Made by a program: the position numbers and the translations under genes. The notes under the pieces are model-generated. The model was not told the origin of the DNA. It saw nothing but the letters and a program-made list of their open reading frames with translations, and searched no databases. From Clostridiales bacterium (GTDB taxonomy: Bacteria; Bacillota; Clostridia; Christensenellales; CAG-138), in NCBI GenBank assembly GCA_019416935.1, contig DXWI01000002.1, positions 108,906 to 172,905 on the forward strand: DNA of 64,000 nt, read 5' to 3'. The number at the start of each line of letters is the position of its first letter. Position 1 is the first letter of the stretch. Below are positions 24,573 to 33,413 of the stretch, piece by piece.

Positions 24573-25978
24573 TATTTTCGCTTTGCGAAAATCAGTCGTA
24601 CCGTTGTACCCATATTTTCGGCGCTTTCTATGACAAGCTCCGCGCCATGTGCCTTGGCAATTCTCTTAACCAGCGCCATGCCAAGGCCGCTGCTGCCGTT
24701 GAGCTTGCTGCGGGAGCGGTCTACCATGTAGAACGGTTCGGTGATACGGGGAATCTCTTCCTTTGGAATACCCTTGCCGTGGTCGATGACTTCTATGCTG
24801 TTATCGTGTGCGAAAAGCAAAATGCTTTCTCCCGGACTGCTTGCCCGCCTGGCATTTTCCACAAGATTGACAAGCGCCGAACGCATAAGATCAAAATCCA
24901 TGGGCAGCGTGTTCATACTGCATTTTATAATAAGCTTAATATTTTTCTCCTGCAAGAGACCCTCGGATGTCGCTTTCACCGCTGCAAGCAGCTTTTCTAC
25001 GCTTTCCTCCCGCAATTCGATTTCGCCTTGCAGCATGATAAGCGTCATCAGCTTCTGACTTAAGCGTTCCAGCCATTTTCCCTGGTCGTATATGCGTTCC
25101 AGCGCATTTTGGAGCACATCGGGTGCGACTTTTCTGCCGAGCAGCATTTCCGCATTTAGCAGAATGGAGGTGACAGGAGTTTTCATTTCGTGGGAAAGAT
25201 CGTTAATAAACGTCTGCTGCCGCTCGGATTTTTCGCGCAGCTGCATGGATGTATCATGCAGCTCAGCAATATTTGTCTCAATGGCGTCCGCCATGCTGTT
25301 AAAGTCGGCGGCAAGCTCGGCAAGCTCATCTCTCCCCGTCAGTTTTATGCGGTTTTCATAATTGCCGCGCGCCAGCGCTGATGCACCCTCTTTTAGCCTT
25401 TTTACGGGTTTTAATGACCTTGATACCATAAGCCGCATAAGCGATGCGGCAATTACAATAATAACCGTACTTGTGATCATGCATTTAACAGCCAGTGACG
25501 TAACGCTTGCCGTTAACTCGGAAATGTCTCTCACAAGACAGACGGAATATTCTCTTGATCCCAGTTTCATCACCTTGCCCAAAATCAGATAGCTTGTGCC
25601 GTTTATTTTAACATTCCTATATTGAACCGTTCCGTCCAAAGACATAGAGGAGCTGTTTGCGAGCAGGGCTTCCGGTGCAAACCCGACGTTATTCGAGAGA
25701 TATTCTCCGTTTTCATAAAGCGTAAACTCATTCGATCCTGGGGCGGCGTGGAATCTATACAGGACATAGCTACGAAAAGCGATCTGTTCTTCGGAAATAT
25801 CCTGATCATAAGCCTGTGAAAACGAACTGCAAAATTGCTCAAAATCTGAAAGTGCGGTTGTTACCGATTGTGAAAGCGTCATATCCCATGTAAATCCCAC
25901 GATCAGCGCACAGCATACGGATACGGCAACAATGACGAGCAGCACAGCAAAAACAGTCATCTTTGTTTGGAGCTTCAT
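24572..25978 (-). CDS. Sensor histidine kinase C
   Basis: The 468-residue kinase has MKLQTKMTVFAVLLVIVAVS, an extracellular domain of about 140 residues, a second helix (CMITSTVIIVIAASLMRLMV), HAMP (RSLKPVKRLKEGASALARGN), H-box INDLSHEMKTPVTSILLN, N-box NLVENARRAS, DHGKGIP and SSGLGMALV. It is the most diverged of the three kinases. GGAGGATTAGCC precedes the ATG, two bases after the regulator C stop. Confidence 0.92.
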   Translation of the reverse strand: MKLQTKMTVFAVLLVIVAVSVCCALIVGFTWDMTLSQSVTTALSDFEQFCSSFSQAYDQDISEEQIAFRSYVLYRFHAAPGSNEFTLYENGEYLSNNVGFAPEALLANSSSMSLDGTVQYRNVKINGTSYLILGKVMKLGSREYSVCLVRDISELTASVTSLAVKCMITSTVIIVIAASLMRLMVSRSLKPVKRLKEGASALARGNYENRIKLTGRDELAELAADFNSMADAIETNIAELHDTSMQLREKSERQQTFINDLSHEMKTPVTSILLNAEMLLGRKVAPDVLQNALERIYDQGKWLERLSQKLMTLIMLQGEIELREESVEKLLAAVKATSEGLLQEKNIKLIIKCSMNTLPMDFDLMRSALVNLVENARRASSPGESILLFAHDNSIEVIDHGKGIPKEEIPRITEPFYMVDRSRSKLNGSSGLGMALVKRIAKAHGAELVIESAENMGTTVRLIFAKRK

Positions 25979-25980
25979 GG

Positions 25981-26640
25981 CTAATCCTCCAGCCGATACC
26001 CAATCTTTGTCACGGCGACGATACCGCTTTCCAGTCCGAGTTTCTTTCTTAACATGGCGATGTGAGTGTCTACCGTGCGCACTCCCAAATACTCGATGCC
26101 CCATATTTCGTTTAGCAGCCGCTCACGGGAGAGGGTGCAGTTTTTGAACCTTACAAGCATAGCAAACAGGTCAAATTCCAGCGGCTGTAATGCCACAACC
26201 TCGCCGCATTTTGTTACGGTGCGTTTTTCGGTATCTATGGTAATGTCCCGATAGCGCAGTATCTTGCCCAGTTTTCCGGTGCGGTCAAGTATCTTTTCTA
26301 TGCGCACAAGCAGTTCCAGCATTTCAAATGGCTTTATGATATAATCCTCCGCGCCACCCTTCAACCCTTTAATCCGTGAGGGAACATCCGTTTTCGCCGT
26401 GAGGTAGAGGGCGGGAATATTGTATTTTTGCATATGCTCCATAAGCGCAAAGCCATTGAGCCCCGGAAGCATGATATCAAGAAGGGCAAGATCATAGGAA
26501 TGGTCGTTTTTCAGATGATTTGCTGCACAAAGCCCGTCACTTAATATCGTGTAATCATAGCCGGACATATCGAGATTTATCCCTATATTCTCCGCTATGT
26601 ATTTATCATCTTCTACAATAAGTATTCTGTTTTTTGCCAT
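25981..26640 (-). CDS. OmpR-family response regulator C
   Basis: The 219-residue regulator has RILIVEDDKYIAENIG, LALLDIMLPGLNGFAL, EDYIIKPFEML and a winged helix ending RTVDTHIAMLRKKLGLESG. It is the first gene of the three-module block; GGAG lies about nine bases upstream of the ATG and a GTTAT direct-repeat box lies 75-90 bases upstream. Confidence 0.92.
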   Translation of the reverse strand: MAKNRILIVEDDKYIAENIGINLDMSGYDYTILSDGLCAANHLKNDHSYDLALLDIMLPGLNGFALMEHMQKYNIPALYLTAKTDVPSRIKGLKGGAEDYIIKPFEMLELLVRIEKILDRTGKLGKILRYRDITIDTEKRTVTKCGEVVALQPLEFDLFAMLVRFKNCTLSRERLLNEIWGIEYLGVRTVDTHIAMLRKKLGLESGIVAVTKIGYRLED

Positions 26641-26713
26641 TGGTTCCGCTCCTTTGAAGGGTATATCTTATTATATTTTATCATATATGGTAAGCAAAAA
26701 AAGGCTGCTGATT

Positions 26714-26729
26714 GTTATCGTTTTGTTAT
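26714..26729. promoter_or_regulatory. Candidate response-regulator box upstream of regulator C
   Basis: GTTAT, CGTTTT, GTTAT with 11-base spacing, in the gap between the sortase gene and regulator C. The best match among the three boxes. Confidence 0.45.
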
Positions 26730-26757
26730 TATTTCCATAAATTATAATATCACTGTT

Positions 26758-27399
26758 TTATTTCAGCATAGCCGTTACAACATATTTTCCAGGGGCGTTT
26801 CCCGAATATCTAAACGGGTAACAGGTGGTAAGGATAAGTATTTTGCCATCAGCAGCGGACAACCTAAAATCTTCCGTATTCTCATAAATTTTGATGTCGC
26901 TAACGGTATAGGTATAGACCGTTTTGTCCTGCATGATTACACTGATAGTATCGCCAAACTCTACTTTTTCCAGCACCCGCAAATGCGTCCGGTTTCTGTG
27001 TCCATATACTACACACATTCCGTCCTGTCCGGGCATGGCGGAAGAAGGAAGCCACCCCGGAGTTTTATCTAAAGTATCCTCATCGACGCCATATGCGACA
27101 GATACATTTTTCCCTTCAATGATAAGGGTAAAAAAGTCGCCGTTTTCAATTTCGTTCGATAGTTCTATCGGAGATGTAGTTTTTTCTGGCAGTATCCATG
27201 ACGGAGAATTCTGCGGTGTTAAAGTAGGGGCCTGAGATATCGTATCTGTTGCCGCCGGCGTTGGTGTCGTAACGGGAACGATGTCAATGGACTGAATTTC
27301 GGTATCACGCTTTTCACTGAACGCAAATATGCCAAGAAGTATGGCAATGATAGAAAGGACGACAATTACTGCCGTCCTTTTTCTGTTTTCCTTTTTCAT
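26758..27399 (-). CDS. Sortase
   Basis: The 213-residue protein has one N-terminal membrane helix (AVIVVLSIIAILLGIFAF), a Pro/Thr linker, and a sortase domain with catalytic His in VVYGHRNRTHLRVL and Cys in ILILTTCYPF. After it comes SGNAPGKYVVTAMLK; in related sequences the residue before Y-V-V is Arg, here it is Lys. Sortases attach surface proteins to the wall or to each other; in ICEs they are found with SpaA-type adhesins, and one is at 51962. The start MKKENRKRT at 27399 has GGGA upstream. Confidence 0.82.
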   Translation of the reverse strand: MKKENRKRTAVIVVLSIIAILLGIFAFSEKRDTEIQSIDIVPVTTPTPAATDTISQAPTLTPQNSPSWILPEKTTSPIELSNEIENGDFFTLIIEGKNVSVAYGVDEDTLDKTPGWLPSSAMPGQDGMCVVYGHRNRTHLRVLEKVEFGDTISVIMQDKTVYTYTVSDIKIYENTEDFRLSAADGKILILTTCYPFRYSGNAPGKYVVTAMLK

Positions 27400-27419
27400 A
27401 CACGATTCCCTTTCGTTAT

Positions 27420-29153
27420 TTAAGTAGTCGGTCTGCCAAAGCAAACCCATTCCCATTCAGAACCGCTGATTCCCCAGTGTTTTCGTATTTGAACGCTGTT
27501 ATCGCCGCCTGTGCTGTCAATCAAAAACTCATCGTTGATGTAGATAGCAACGTGATGAATCTGCATCCAGCGTTTACATTTTCCGTTGCCGCACCGATTT
27601 CTGTCTGTGCAGTAGCCCGGTCCGCGTTCCGCATCCTTCCGTGCGAAGAAAATAAGATCACCGGCCTGAAGCTGGGAAGCGTCGGTAAAGAGAACCCCCA
27701 TATCCCTGCATTTTTCAGCCATACCCGTAGACGTCAGCCCATTCATAGAAGACAGCCCACAATCGCGGTATGCCGCCCGCACTAAGCCGGAACAGTCCAT
27801 ACTGGAATAACTGCGCCCGATATACTTTTTCGCGGCTTCTACGATTTGTGCGCCGAGCGTATTGGGAGGGAGATCGGGGTTGATGTTAAGTCCAAAACCA
27901 TATTCACCGCCGTCGCCGACGGTATCTCCAAGCAGTTCTGCAAAGAGAGGATAATAGTCCGGTAACATCAGTTCTGACAGCATTTGCCTTTGATCTTTCG
28001 TAAGCGCATATTGTTCTGCTGCTTCCAGATAATCTGCACTAATCACGTTTACATAAATATAGCATGTCGTAACCTCCTGTGTGATGGGGTCGCCGTTATC
28101 ATCAAGAATAGTCGTTCCCGTTTCATCGGTCGCGATGATGGTTTCGGTTTCTTCCTCTGCACGATAAGTAACCTTGTTCATGTCATAAAAGACTTCTTTT
28201 AAGCGTTCGATATTTTCTTCATCTACAACGGTTACGTCAGCAGGATTTTCGGGATCAAGACTCGTTTTGGCTGCATATATGGCGATTACGTCCGGCCAAT
28301 TCGGGAGAGGACTGTCCAAACTTTCAAGATCACCTTCATAGATCACCTCTACCGTTTCTGCGCCTTCGGATAGTTCATCAATTTTTTCCTGTGCAGAATC
28401 GTAAAATGCAGCGTTTATGGTTTCGATGCTTTCTGTCATGGGCTTGCTCCCGTCAGAAGCTTCGTTGGCAGAAAACACGCCAAACACGGAAAGCAGCGCA
28501 ATTACCAATACGACAACAATCAAGATGATAACCGCTACCCAGCCGCCTGCTGCAATGGCGGCAATGAGAGCCTTGATCGCGGCAATAATTGCCTTGATAA
28601 TGGCTATGGTCACTTTCACGGCTGCTTTGGCTGCCGCTGCCGCAGCTCTCGCCGCAGCCTGTGCTGCTTTTGCGGTCACCTGCGCCGCTTTTGCTGCTGC
28701 CTGCATACCTTTTTGTGCTGCTTTTGCCGCCTGCTGCGCGGTTTTCACTGTTCGCTGTGCCGTTTTTACGCTTGTCTTTGCTGCTTTTGCGGTTTTTTGT
28801 GTCGTTTTTACAGTTCCTTTTGCAGCTTTTTCGGTGTTTTTGACGATGTTTTTGGTACTTTTTATCGCCTGCTTCTTTTTGCGGCGAATATCGTTCATTT
28901 TTCTTGCAAAGCGTTTGCCGCTCTGCACGGTATTTTGCTTTACTCTGTCTGCTGCGCTTTTTGTTTTCTCGCCAATCTGGTTTTCCGCATATTCTGTGAG
29001 AGATTCACTATAATCAGATTTTACTATCGTTTCTTCTGCCTGTTTTTTCGATGAAATAAGAGAACGCCGCGCAAGCTCTTTCGGTGCTCGTGCGGCGTTA
29101 TTCATCACGCGGGGCGTTCGGTCTGATGATCTTCTTGTTTTTATGTCTCTCAA
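27420..29153 (-). CDS. Conjugation cell-wall hydrolase, NlpC/P60 family, with a Lys/Ala-rich cytoplasmic domain
   Basis: The 577-residue protein has three parts. Residues 1-185 are very basic and Lys/Ala-rich (repeats such as KTAKAAKTSVKTAQ and KAAQAAARAAAAAAK), like histone H1 or DNA-condensing tails. A membrane helix follows (WVAVIILIVVVLVIALLSVF). The outer part ends in an NlpC/P60 domain with Cys in SSMDCSGLVRAAY and His in QIHHVAIYI. It should open peptidoglycan for the transfer channel (VirB1/PrgK-like role). The TTG start with GAGG upstream overlaps the stop of the small gene before it. Confidence 0.82.
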   Translation of the reverse strand: MRDIKTRRSSDRTPRVMNNAARAPKELARRSLISSKKQAEETIVKSDYSESLTEYAENQIGEKTKSAADRVKQNTVQSGKRFARKMNDIRRKKKQAIKSTKNIVKNTEKAAKGTVKTTQKTAKAAKTSVKTAQRTVKTAQQAAKAAQKGMQAAAKAAQVTAKAAQAAARAAAAAAKAAVKVTIAIIKAIIAAIKALIAAIAAGGWVAVIILIVVVLVIALLSVFGVFSANEASDGSKPMTESIETINAAFYDSAQEKIDELSEGAETVEVIYEGDLESLDSPLPNWPDVIAIYAAKTSLDPENPADVTVVDEENIERLKEVFYDMNKVTYRAEEETETIIATDETGTTILDDNGDPITQEVTTCYIYVNVISADYLEAAEQYALTKDQRQMLSELMLPDYYPLFAELLGDTVGDGGEYGFGLNINPDLPPNTLGAQIVEAAKKYIGRSYSSMDCSGLVRAAYRDCGLSSMNGLTSTGMAEKCRDMGVLFTDASQLQAGDLIFFARKDAERGPGYCTDRNRCGNGKCKRWMQIHHVAIYINDEFLIDSTGGDNSVQIRKHWGISGSEWEWVCFGRPTT

Positions 29154-29269
29154 ATTATCATCACCTCATTAAAAAGGCTGCGAATCCGCAGCCCTTTGTA
29201 ATATTTGTCTAAACCGTTCTGTTTCGGTTTACCTCTGACTCCTAACTTTTGCCATGTATTTTTCAACAT
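29150..29269 (-). CDS. Small basic protein, 39 residues
   Basis: MLKNTWQKLGVRGKPKQNGL and onward, lysine-rich, no known family. Its ATG overlaps the end of the anti-sigma gene and its stop overlaps the start of the NlpC/P60 gene, so it is coupled to both. Confidence 0.5.
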   Translation of the reverse strand: MLKNTWQKLGVRGKPKQNGLDKYYKGLRIRSLFNEVMII

Positions 29270-29988
29270 GACTGATTCTTTTTCTTTTTTGTATGGGAAA
29301 TGGCTTCTGCGATACATCCTCCGCAAACACATCCAACAAACACGAAAATCCATATCAGCCAACCGTTATGCAGCAATCCGCCGCCCGGATCATAACTTAC
29401 CCTCCCGAACAGCCCTCCTGCAATTACACCGAGATGATATCCTGCAAATGTAAAAGCAGCAATCCATCTTTTATTGAAATAAGCAGCCGTTATGCAAATA
29501 AACGCTGCGACAAACGTACCGTTCTTCGCCACCCATGCACCGACATCATATTCGAAGAAAGCAACATTGTCCCACAAAAAATATGCTCCGATGAATCCAA
29601 TAACCGCTCCTAAAACCCAGCACATTCTCGCAATACTTTCTTTGCCGCGAACAACCGATAGGATTGCGAAAGCTGCTACGGGAACCACAAACATAAGCCG
29701 AGAACCTGTAACGCTTATATCAATTCCCAAGAACAGACCGAGCAACAGCAACGCAGCAGCGCCTACCCATATACACAGCTTCGCTTTTTTCATTATTTTT
29801 TTGTCCGCAATCTCGTCAACAGTTTCCGTCGGTATTGCGGAATAGCAGCTATATTCCTCTCGGCACGCATCACAGCTTTCTATATGTGTCAATACGAATT
29901 TGCGGCTGTTTTCACTGGCCACATTGTCCCGAACAAGCGGAATAAGGTCTCTGCAAATATCACAACAGTTTTTGTCATTCTGTAACAT
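29263..29988 (-). CDS. Zinc-finger anti-sigma factor, membrane protein
   Basis: The 241-residue protein begins with a CxxC-type cluster: CCDICRDLIPLVRDNVAS, then HIESCDACREEYSC, the ZAS/zf-HC2 motif of anti-sigma factors. About six membrane helices follow (LCIWVGAAALLLLGLFLGID to WIFVFVGCVCGGCIAEA). It overlaps the end of the ECF sigma gene, the classic sigma/anti-sigma pairing. The start at 29988 is preferred over 29997 for ribosome-binding-site spacing. Confidence 0.75.
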   Translation of the reverse strand: MLQNDKNCCDICRDLIPLVRDNVASENSRKFVLTHIESCDACREEYSCYSAIPTETVDEIADKKIMKKAKLCIWVGAAALLLLGLFLGIDISVTGSRLMFVVPVAAFAILSVVRGKESIARMCWVLGAVIGFIGAYFLWDNVAFFEYDVGAWVAKNGTFVAAFICITAAYFNKRWIAAFTFAGYHLGVIAGGLFGRVSYDPGGGLLHNGWLIWIFVFVGCVCGGCIAEAISHTKKKKNQSC

Positions 29989-30478
29989 GGTTATCATATC
30001 CTTCCTGAATCAGTATCTCTCGAATACGCTTCCTTGTGCGATGGTCTATTACGCGCACCGCACCTTCGGAAATACCTAATTGCATGGCTATCTCCCTGTG
30101 CGAATAGCCATTTATGCGCATATTGACTATCTTTTGTGTACGCTCATTCTCCTGCCCGAGCAATGCGATGATCCGCTCGCATAGCTGTCGGTTAATCACC
30201 TGCCCTGCGATGTCCTCCGCCAGATATACTTCGATCAAATCATCCAAAGTTATGGTGGGATGCTGCTTTCGCAGATATTGCAACCAACAGTTCCGCGCTA
30301 TTCCAAACAACCAAGTTTTAACAGTAGATTCCCCGCGAAAAAAGGGTAGCTTCCGTATTACAATCAGAAAGCATTCTGACAGCAGATCTTCAGCAACATC
30401 TGTATCACGCGTTAAGCTAAGAAGGTAGCGATAAACGTCTTGTCTATATTTTTCATATAGTTTTTCAATTGCAAGCAT
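29975..30478 (-). CDS. ECF-type RNA polymerase sigma factor
   Basis: The 167-residue protein has region 2 (EKYRQDVYRYLLSLTRD, AEDLLSECFLIVIRKL, FRGESTVKTWLFGIARNCWL) and region 4 (NERTQKIVNMRINGYSHREI then AMQLGISEGAVRVIDHRTRK). It is paired with the overlapping zinc-finger anti-sigma gene. Position between the VirB4 end and the wall hydrolase suggests it controls transfer or cargo genes in response to an envelope signal. Confidence 0.85.
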   Translation of the reverse strand: MLAIEKLYEKYRQDVYRYLLSLTRDTDVAEDLLSECFLIVIRKLPFFRGESTVKTWLFGIARNCWLQYLRKQHPTITLDDLIEVYLAEDIAGQVINRQLCERIIALLGQENERTQKIVNMRINGYSHREIAMQLGISEGAVRVIDHRTRKRIREILIQEGYDNHVTE

Positions 30479-30663
30479 CTCACCACCTCCTTGTATTCAC
30501 AAGTCCCATTTTCAGAGTTAACGTTACATTTTCTTCAGTTTATCATACTTGGCAATGCGAGAGAAGAAAGCCGATATCTCAACATTATTAACAATGCAGA
30601 GTCGTTGCTCCGAATACTTATCCTTATTGTCTTTCCAAACGCTGCATTTATATCACATGAAAA

Positions 30664-30696
30664 TGCAGCGGCCAATATCAAATATCAGCCGCTGCA
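30664..30696 (-). terminator. Hairpin after the VirB4 operon
   Basis: TGCAGCGGC (30664-30672) and GCCGCTGCA (30688-30696) form a 9-bp stem just beyond the virB4 stop; a short T-rich run follows on the minus strand. Confidence 0.55.
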
Positions 30697-30705
30697 TCAT
30701 CATTC

Positions 30706-33033
30706 TTATCCCCACATTTCCGTTTCACCGGGCTTGGTCGTCATATTGCGGTACAGCTCGGTATTCTTCGGGAACCTGTTTACGAAAGGTACCAACGCGT
30801 TGCCAATCTTCATCAGCCCGTGTCCGGCTTCTGCATTTGTGATAAACTTCATCTGATCTTCAGAGATATTGAACAGTTCGGCAAGTCGTTCCCTGTCGCT
30901 GGAAGCCTGGTTGTGCATAACGATCAGCTCCGAGTTAGAGAGCAGCGAACGGGCAGAAGCATTGTCCAGCAGATATTCCACGTTTTGGGTGATTCCCGTG
31001 GGGAAGGCATTGCGCTTTCTGAAGCGCCGCCATGCAGAGGTGAAGAACATACTGCTGTATGGATTTTCATATACCACATGAAACTCATCGAGATAAACAT
31101 GGGTACGTTTGCCCTTTTTCCAGTTTTCCGTCACTCGGTTTAAGATAGCGTCGGTAATCACGAGAAGTCCCATGGTTTTCAGCTGCTCTCCGAGATCGAG
31201 AATATCATATACGACAATCCGGCTGTTGGTATTTACGTTGGTTGGATATGCAAAGGCGTTGAGGCTGCCCTCCGTAAACAGTTCAAGGGACAGGGCAAGA
31301 TCACGCGCCTCCGGCTCCGGCTGCGCAATGAGGAGTTCTCTAAGGGAAAGAAGCGTAGGCAGCGGGCCACCGTGTCTGTAGTTCTTGTAGAGGTCGCCCG
31401 TACAGCGGTCGATGATGCTCTTATCTTTCGAGGAAAGCTCGTGTTCCTGGTCAAGCTGCTCTAACAGGGACATGACAAATTGGGATTTCTGTGCAACAGG
31501 GCTTCCCACGTCGGAATAGCCCTCTACCATGTCCATTGCGTTGATATGGTCGGGACTGCCTGCCGCAATGCGGATAATCTCACCGCCAAACTTCTCCAGC
31601 ATGGTGTACTCGCGCTCGGGATCGCAGACAAGAATATCGTCGTCGGTATTAAGCGCAAGCTGCTCCATTTCGTCTTTCGCACCAAAGGATTTGCCAGAAC
31701 CCGGCACGCCAAAGCGCAGTGCAGAACCGTTCATCAGTTCCGATTTATTGACGATAATCATGTTGCCGCTGATGGCGTTTTTGCCATAGTAAACTCCGCC
31801 GTTATGGAACACTTCCTGCACACGAAACGGAATAAACACAGCTGCGCTCTCCGTGGTAAGCGTGCGAAGCGCGTCTATCTTCCTTACGCCATAGGGCAGC
31901 ACGGTTTTGAGTCCCTCAAGCTGTTGATATTTGAGTGTGGCAAACTGACAGAGTCTTCCACTGCCGATGGTAAACAGCGTTTCGGTATAGTTGTCCAGTT
32001 CCTCTTTGCTGTCTGCGGTGATGACTACAGTCAATACGCCGGACATCATGCGCTGATCTCGGTTGGTAAGGTCGTTTAGGAAATCACGGCTTTCGGTGCG
32101 CTGCACCTCCATGTCAAAGGGAATGGTTGCGGAGAAGTTATTGTTTTGATTCTGCCTCCTTTGCCAGTTGGCGATATTTGTCTCAACCCCCAAAAGGCGA
32201 TTTTCGACTTCCCGGACAGCTTCGTCCATGGGAATGGGGATAATGTCAAGGGAGAGCATGATGTCTGTGCCAATATCGCAGATTTCCTTAATCATGTCAT
32301 CCTTAATATAGTTGGCATAGTCTTTGAGATATACAACACGCCCGTATCTTTCATCGATTTTGAAGTGATCTTTTTCATATTCAAACGTGTCGGGGCAGAT
32401 GTAGTCCTTAAAATCATGCCCCTTTTTTGCCATATCCACAGCGTCAAAGTAAAAGGTTGTTTTCTCGTTCGGACGAAAAAAGTTATACAGAAGCGCCAGC
32501 TTGTCTGTCGTCTCCAATTCCTCGCAGCGGGAGCCAAGACGGGAAAGTGTAGTGGACAGTTCGCTTGCAATGCGGTTAAAGTAGGCGCGTGCTTCTTTAA
32601 TATCTTTTTTGTAGGCGCTGACGGTAAGATACCTCAAATGACGGAAATTACCTGCGCTCATAGCGTCATGCATGATTCGAGCGTTAGATTCTTTTCGCAG
32701 GCGGTCTAATTCATCTTCGCGCATGGGCATGAGCACCGATTCCTGTAGTGCCTTTTGATTGTATCGTTCAAGCGCAATCGTCAGCTTGTAGGTTGCTCCA
32801 TATTCAAAGGAGTTAATAACGTCGCTGTACTTTAGAAACAGGTCTTTGGTATCTTCTGCCGAAAGCATGGCATAGTTAATATCCGAAAATTGAAAAGTTT
32901 TGGAAAACAGGTTTCCGACTTTGAAAATTCCGTCGTTCCAGATGGTTTTGACAGGAATAATATCCTGCACGGTTTTCGGAATGGTAAACCTTTCTCTGTC
33001 GCGTTTTAATACATTATGCAATGTCTTGATCAT
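30706..33033 (-). CDS. virB4: VirB4/TraE-type conjugation ATPase
   Basis: The 775-residue protein has Walker A LRFGVPGSGKSFGAKDEM, the region DDILVCDPEREYTMLEKFGG, Walker B RTHVYLDEFHVV and the arginine-finger stretch NAFPTGITQNVEYLL. VirB4 powers assembly and DNA passage in type IV secretion. Length is typical for Gram-positive ICE homologues. It overlaps the PrgI gene by 20 bases. Confidence 0.93.
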   Translation of the reverse strand: MIKTLHNVLKRDRERFTIPKTVQDIIPVKTIWNDGIFKVGNLFSKTFQFSDINYAMLSAEDTKDLFLKYSDVINSFEYGATYKLTIALERYNQKALQESVLMPMREDELDRLRKESNARIMHDAMSAGNFRHLRYLTVSAYKKDIKEARAYFNRIASELSTTLSRLGSRCEELETTDKLALLYNFFRPNEKTTFYFDAVDMAKKGHDFKDYICPDTFEYEKDHFKIDERYGRVVYLKDYANYIKDDMIKEICDIGTDIMLSLDIIPIPMDEAVREVENRLLGVETNIANWQRRQNQNNNFSATIPFDMEVQRTESRDFLNDLTNRDQRMMSGVLTVVITADSKEELDNYTETLFTIGSGRLCQFATLKYQQLEGLKTVLPYGVRKIDALRTLTTESAAVFIPFRVQEVFHNGGVYYGKNAISGNMIIVNKSELMNGSALRFGVPGSGKSFGAKDEMEQLALNTDDDILVCDPEREYTMLEKFGGEIIRIAAGSPDHINAMDMVEGYSDVGSPVAQKSQFVMSLLEQLDQEHELSSKDKSIIDRCTGDLYKNYRHGGPLPTLLSLRELLIAQPEPEARDLALSLELFTEGSLNAFAYPTNVNTNSRIVVYDILDLGEQLKTMGLLVITDAILNRVTENWKKGKRTHVYLDEFHVVYENPYSSMFFTSAWRRFRKRNAFPTGITQNVEYLLDNASARSLLSNSELIVMHNQASSDRERLAELFNISEDQMKFITNAEAGHGLMKIGNALVPFVNRFPKNTELYRNMTTKPGETEMWG

Positions 33034-33394
33034 GCTCTTTCATTGCCTCCTTCTCTTTTTTTCTGATTGCGTCTTTGGTCAGTTCGTAGTATAGGTTTGT
33101 TGAGCGAAAAACGAGTTTCTTTGGCATGAGAAATTCTGAGCGGATAAATGCCGCTATGAACTTTTCTGCGGGCATACCGTTATACTTTACAAATCCCAGT
33201 GCAGCAAACGGGACTGCGCCCAGAATACAAAGCCAGCTTACGGTTTCCGTTCCAAGGTGATTTCTCAGTCCGAAATAGATGGCGACTGCTACGCCAACCG
33301 CCAACACCGAGAACAAAAACTGGCGCAGATTGAGTCCGAAAAACATACTCTCTGTATATCCACGTATTTCTTTGTTGATTTTTATTTCCATCAT
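33014..33394 (-). CDS. PrgI-family conjugation membrane protein (VirB3-like)
   Basis: This 126-residue protein begins MEIKINKEIRGYTESMFFGL, the PrgI signature, then has two membrane helices (FLFSVLAVGVAVAIYFGL, WLCILGAVPFAALGFV). It always precedes VirB4 in this type of transfer cluster, as here. GGAGG lies upstream of the start. Confidence 0.88.
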   Translation of the reverse strand: MMEIKINKEIRGYTESMFFGLNLRQFLFSVLAVGVAVAIYFGLRNHLGTETVSWLCILGAVPFAALGFVKYNGMPAEKFIAAFIRSEFLMPKKLVFRSTNLYYELTKDAIRKKEKEAMKEHDQDIA

Positions 33395-33413
33395 GTTTCC
33401 TCCTTTTTTACAA

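Noticed and set aside
28417..29013. Plus-strand Ala/Val/Phe-rich ORF
   Set aside because: Antisense of the Lys/Ala repeat of the NlpC/P60 gene.
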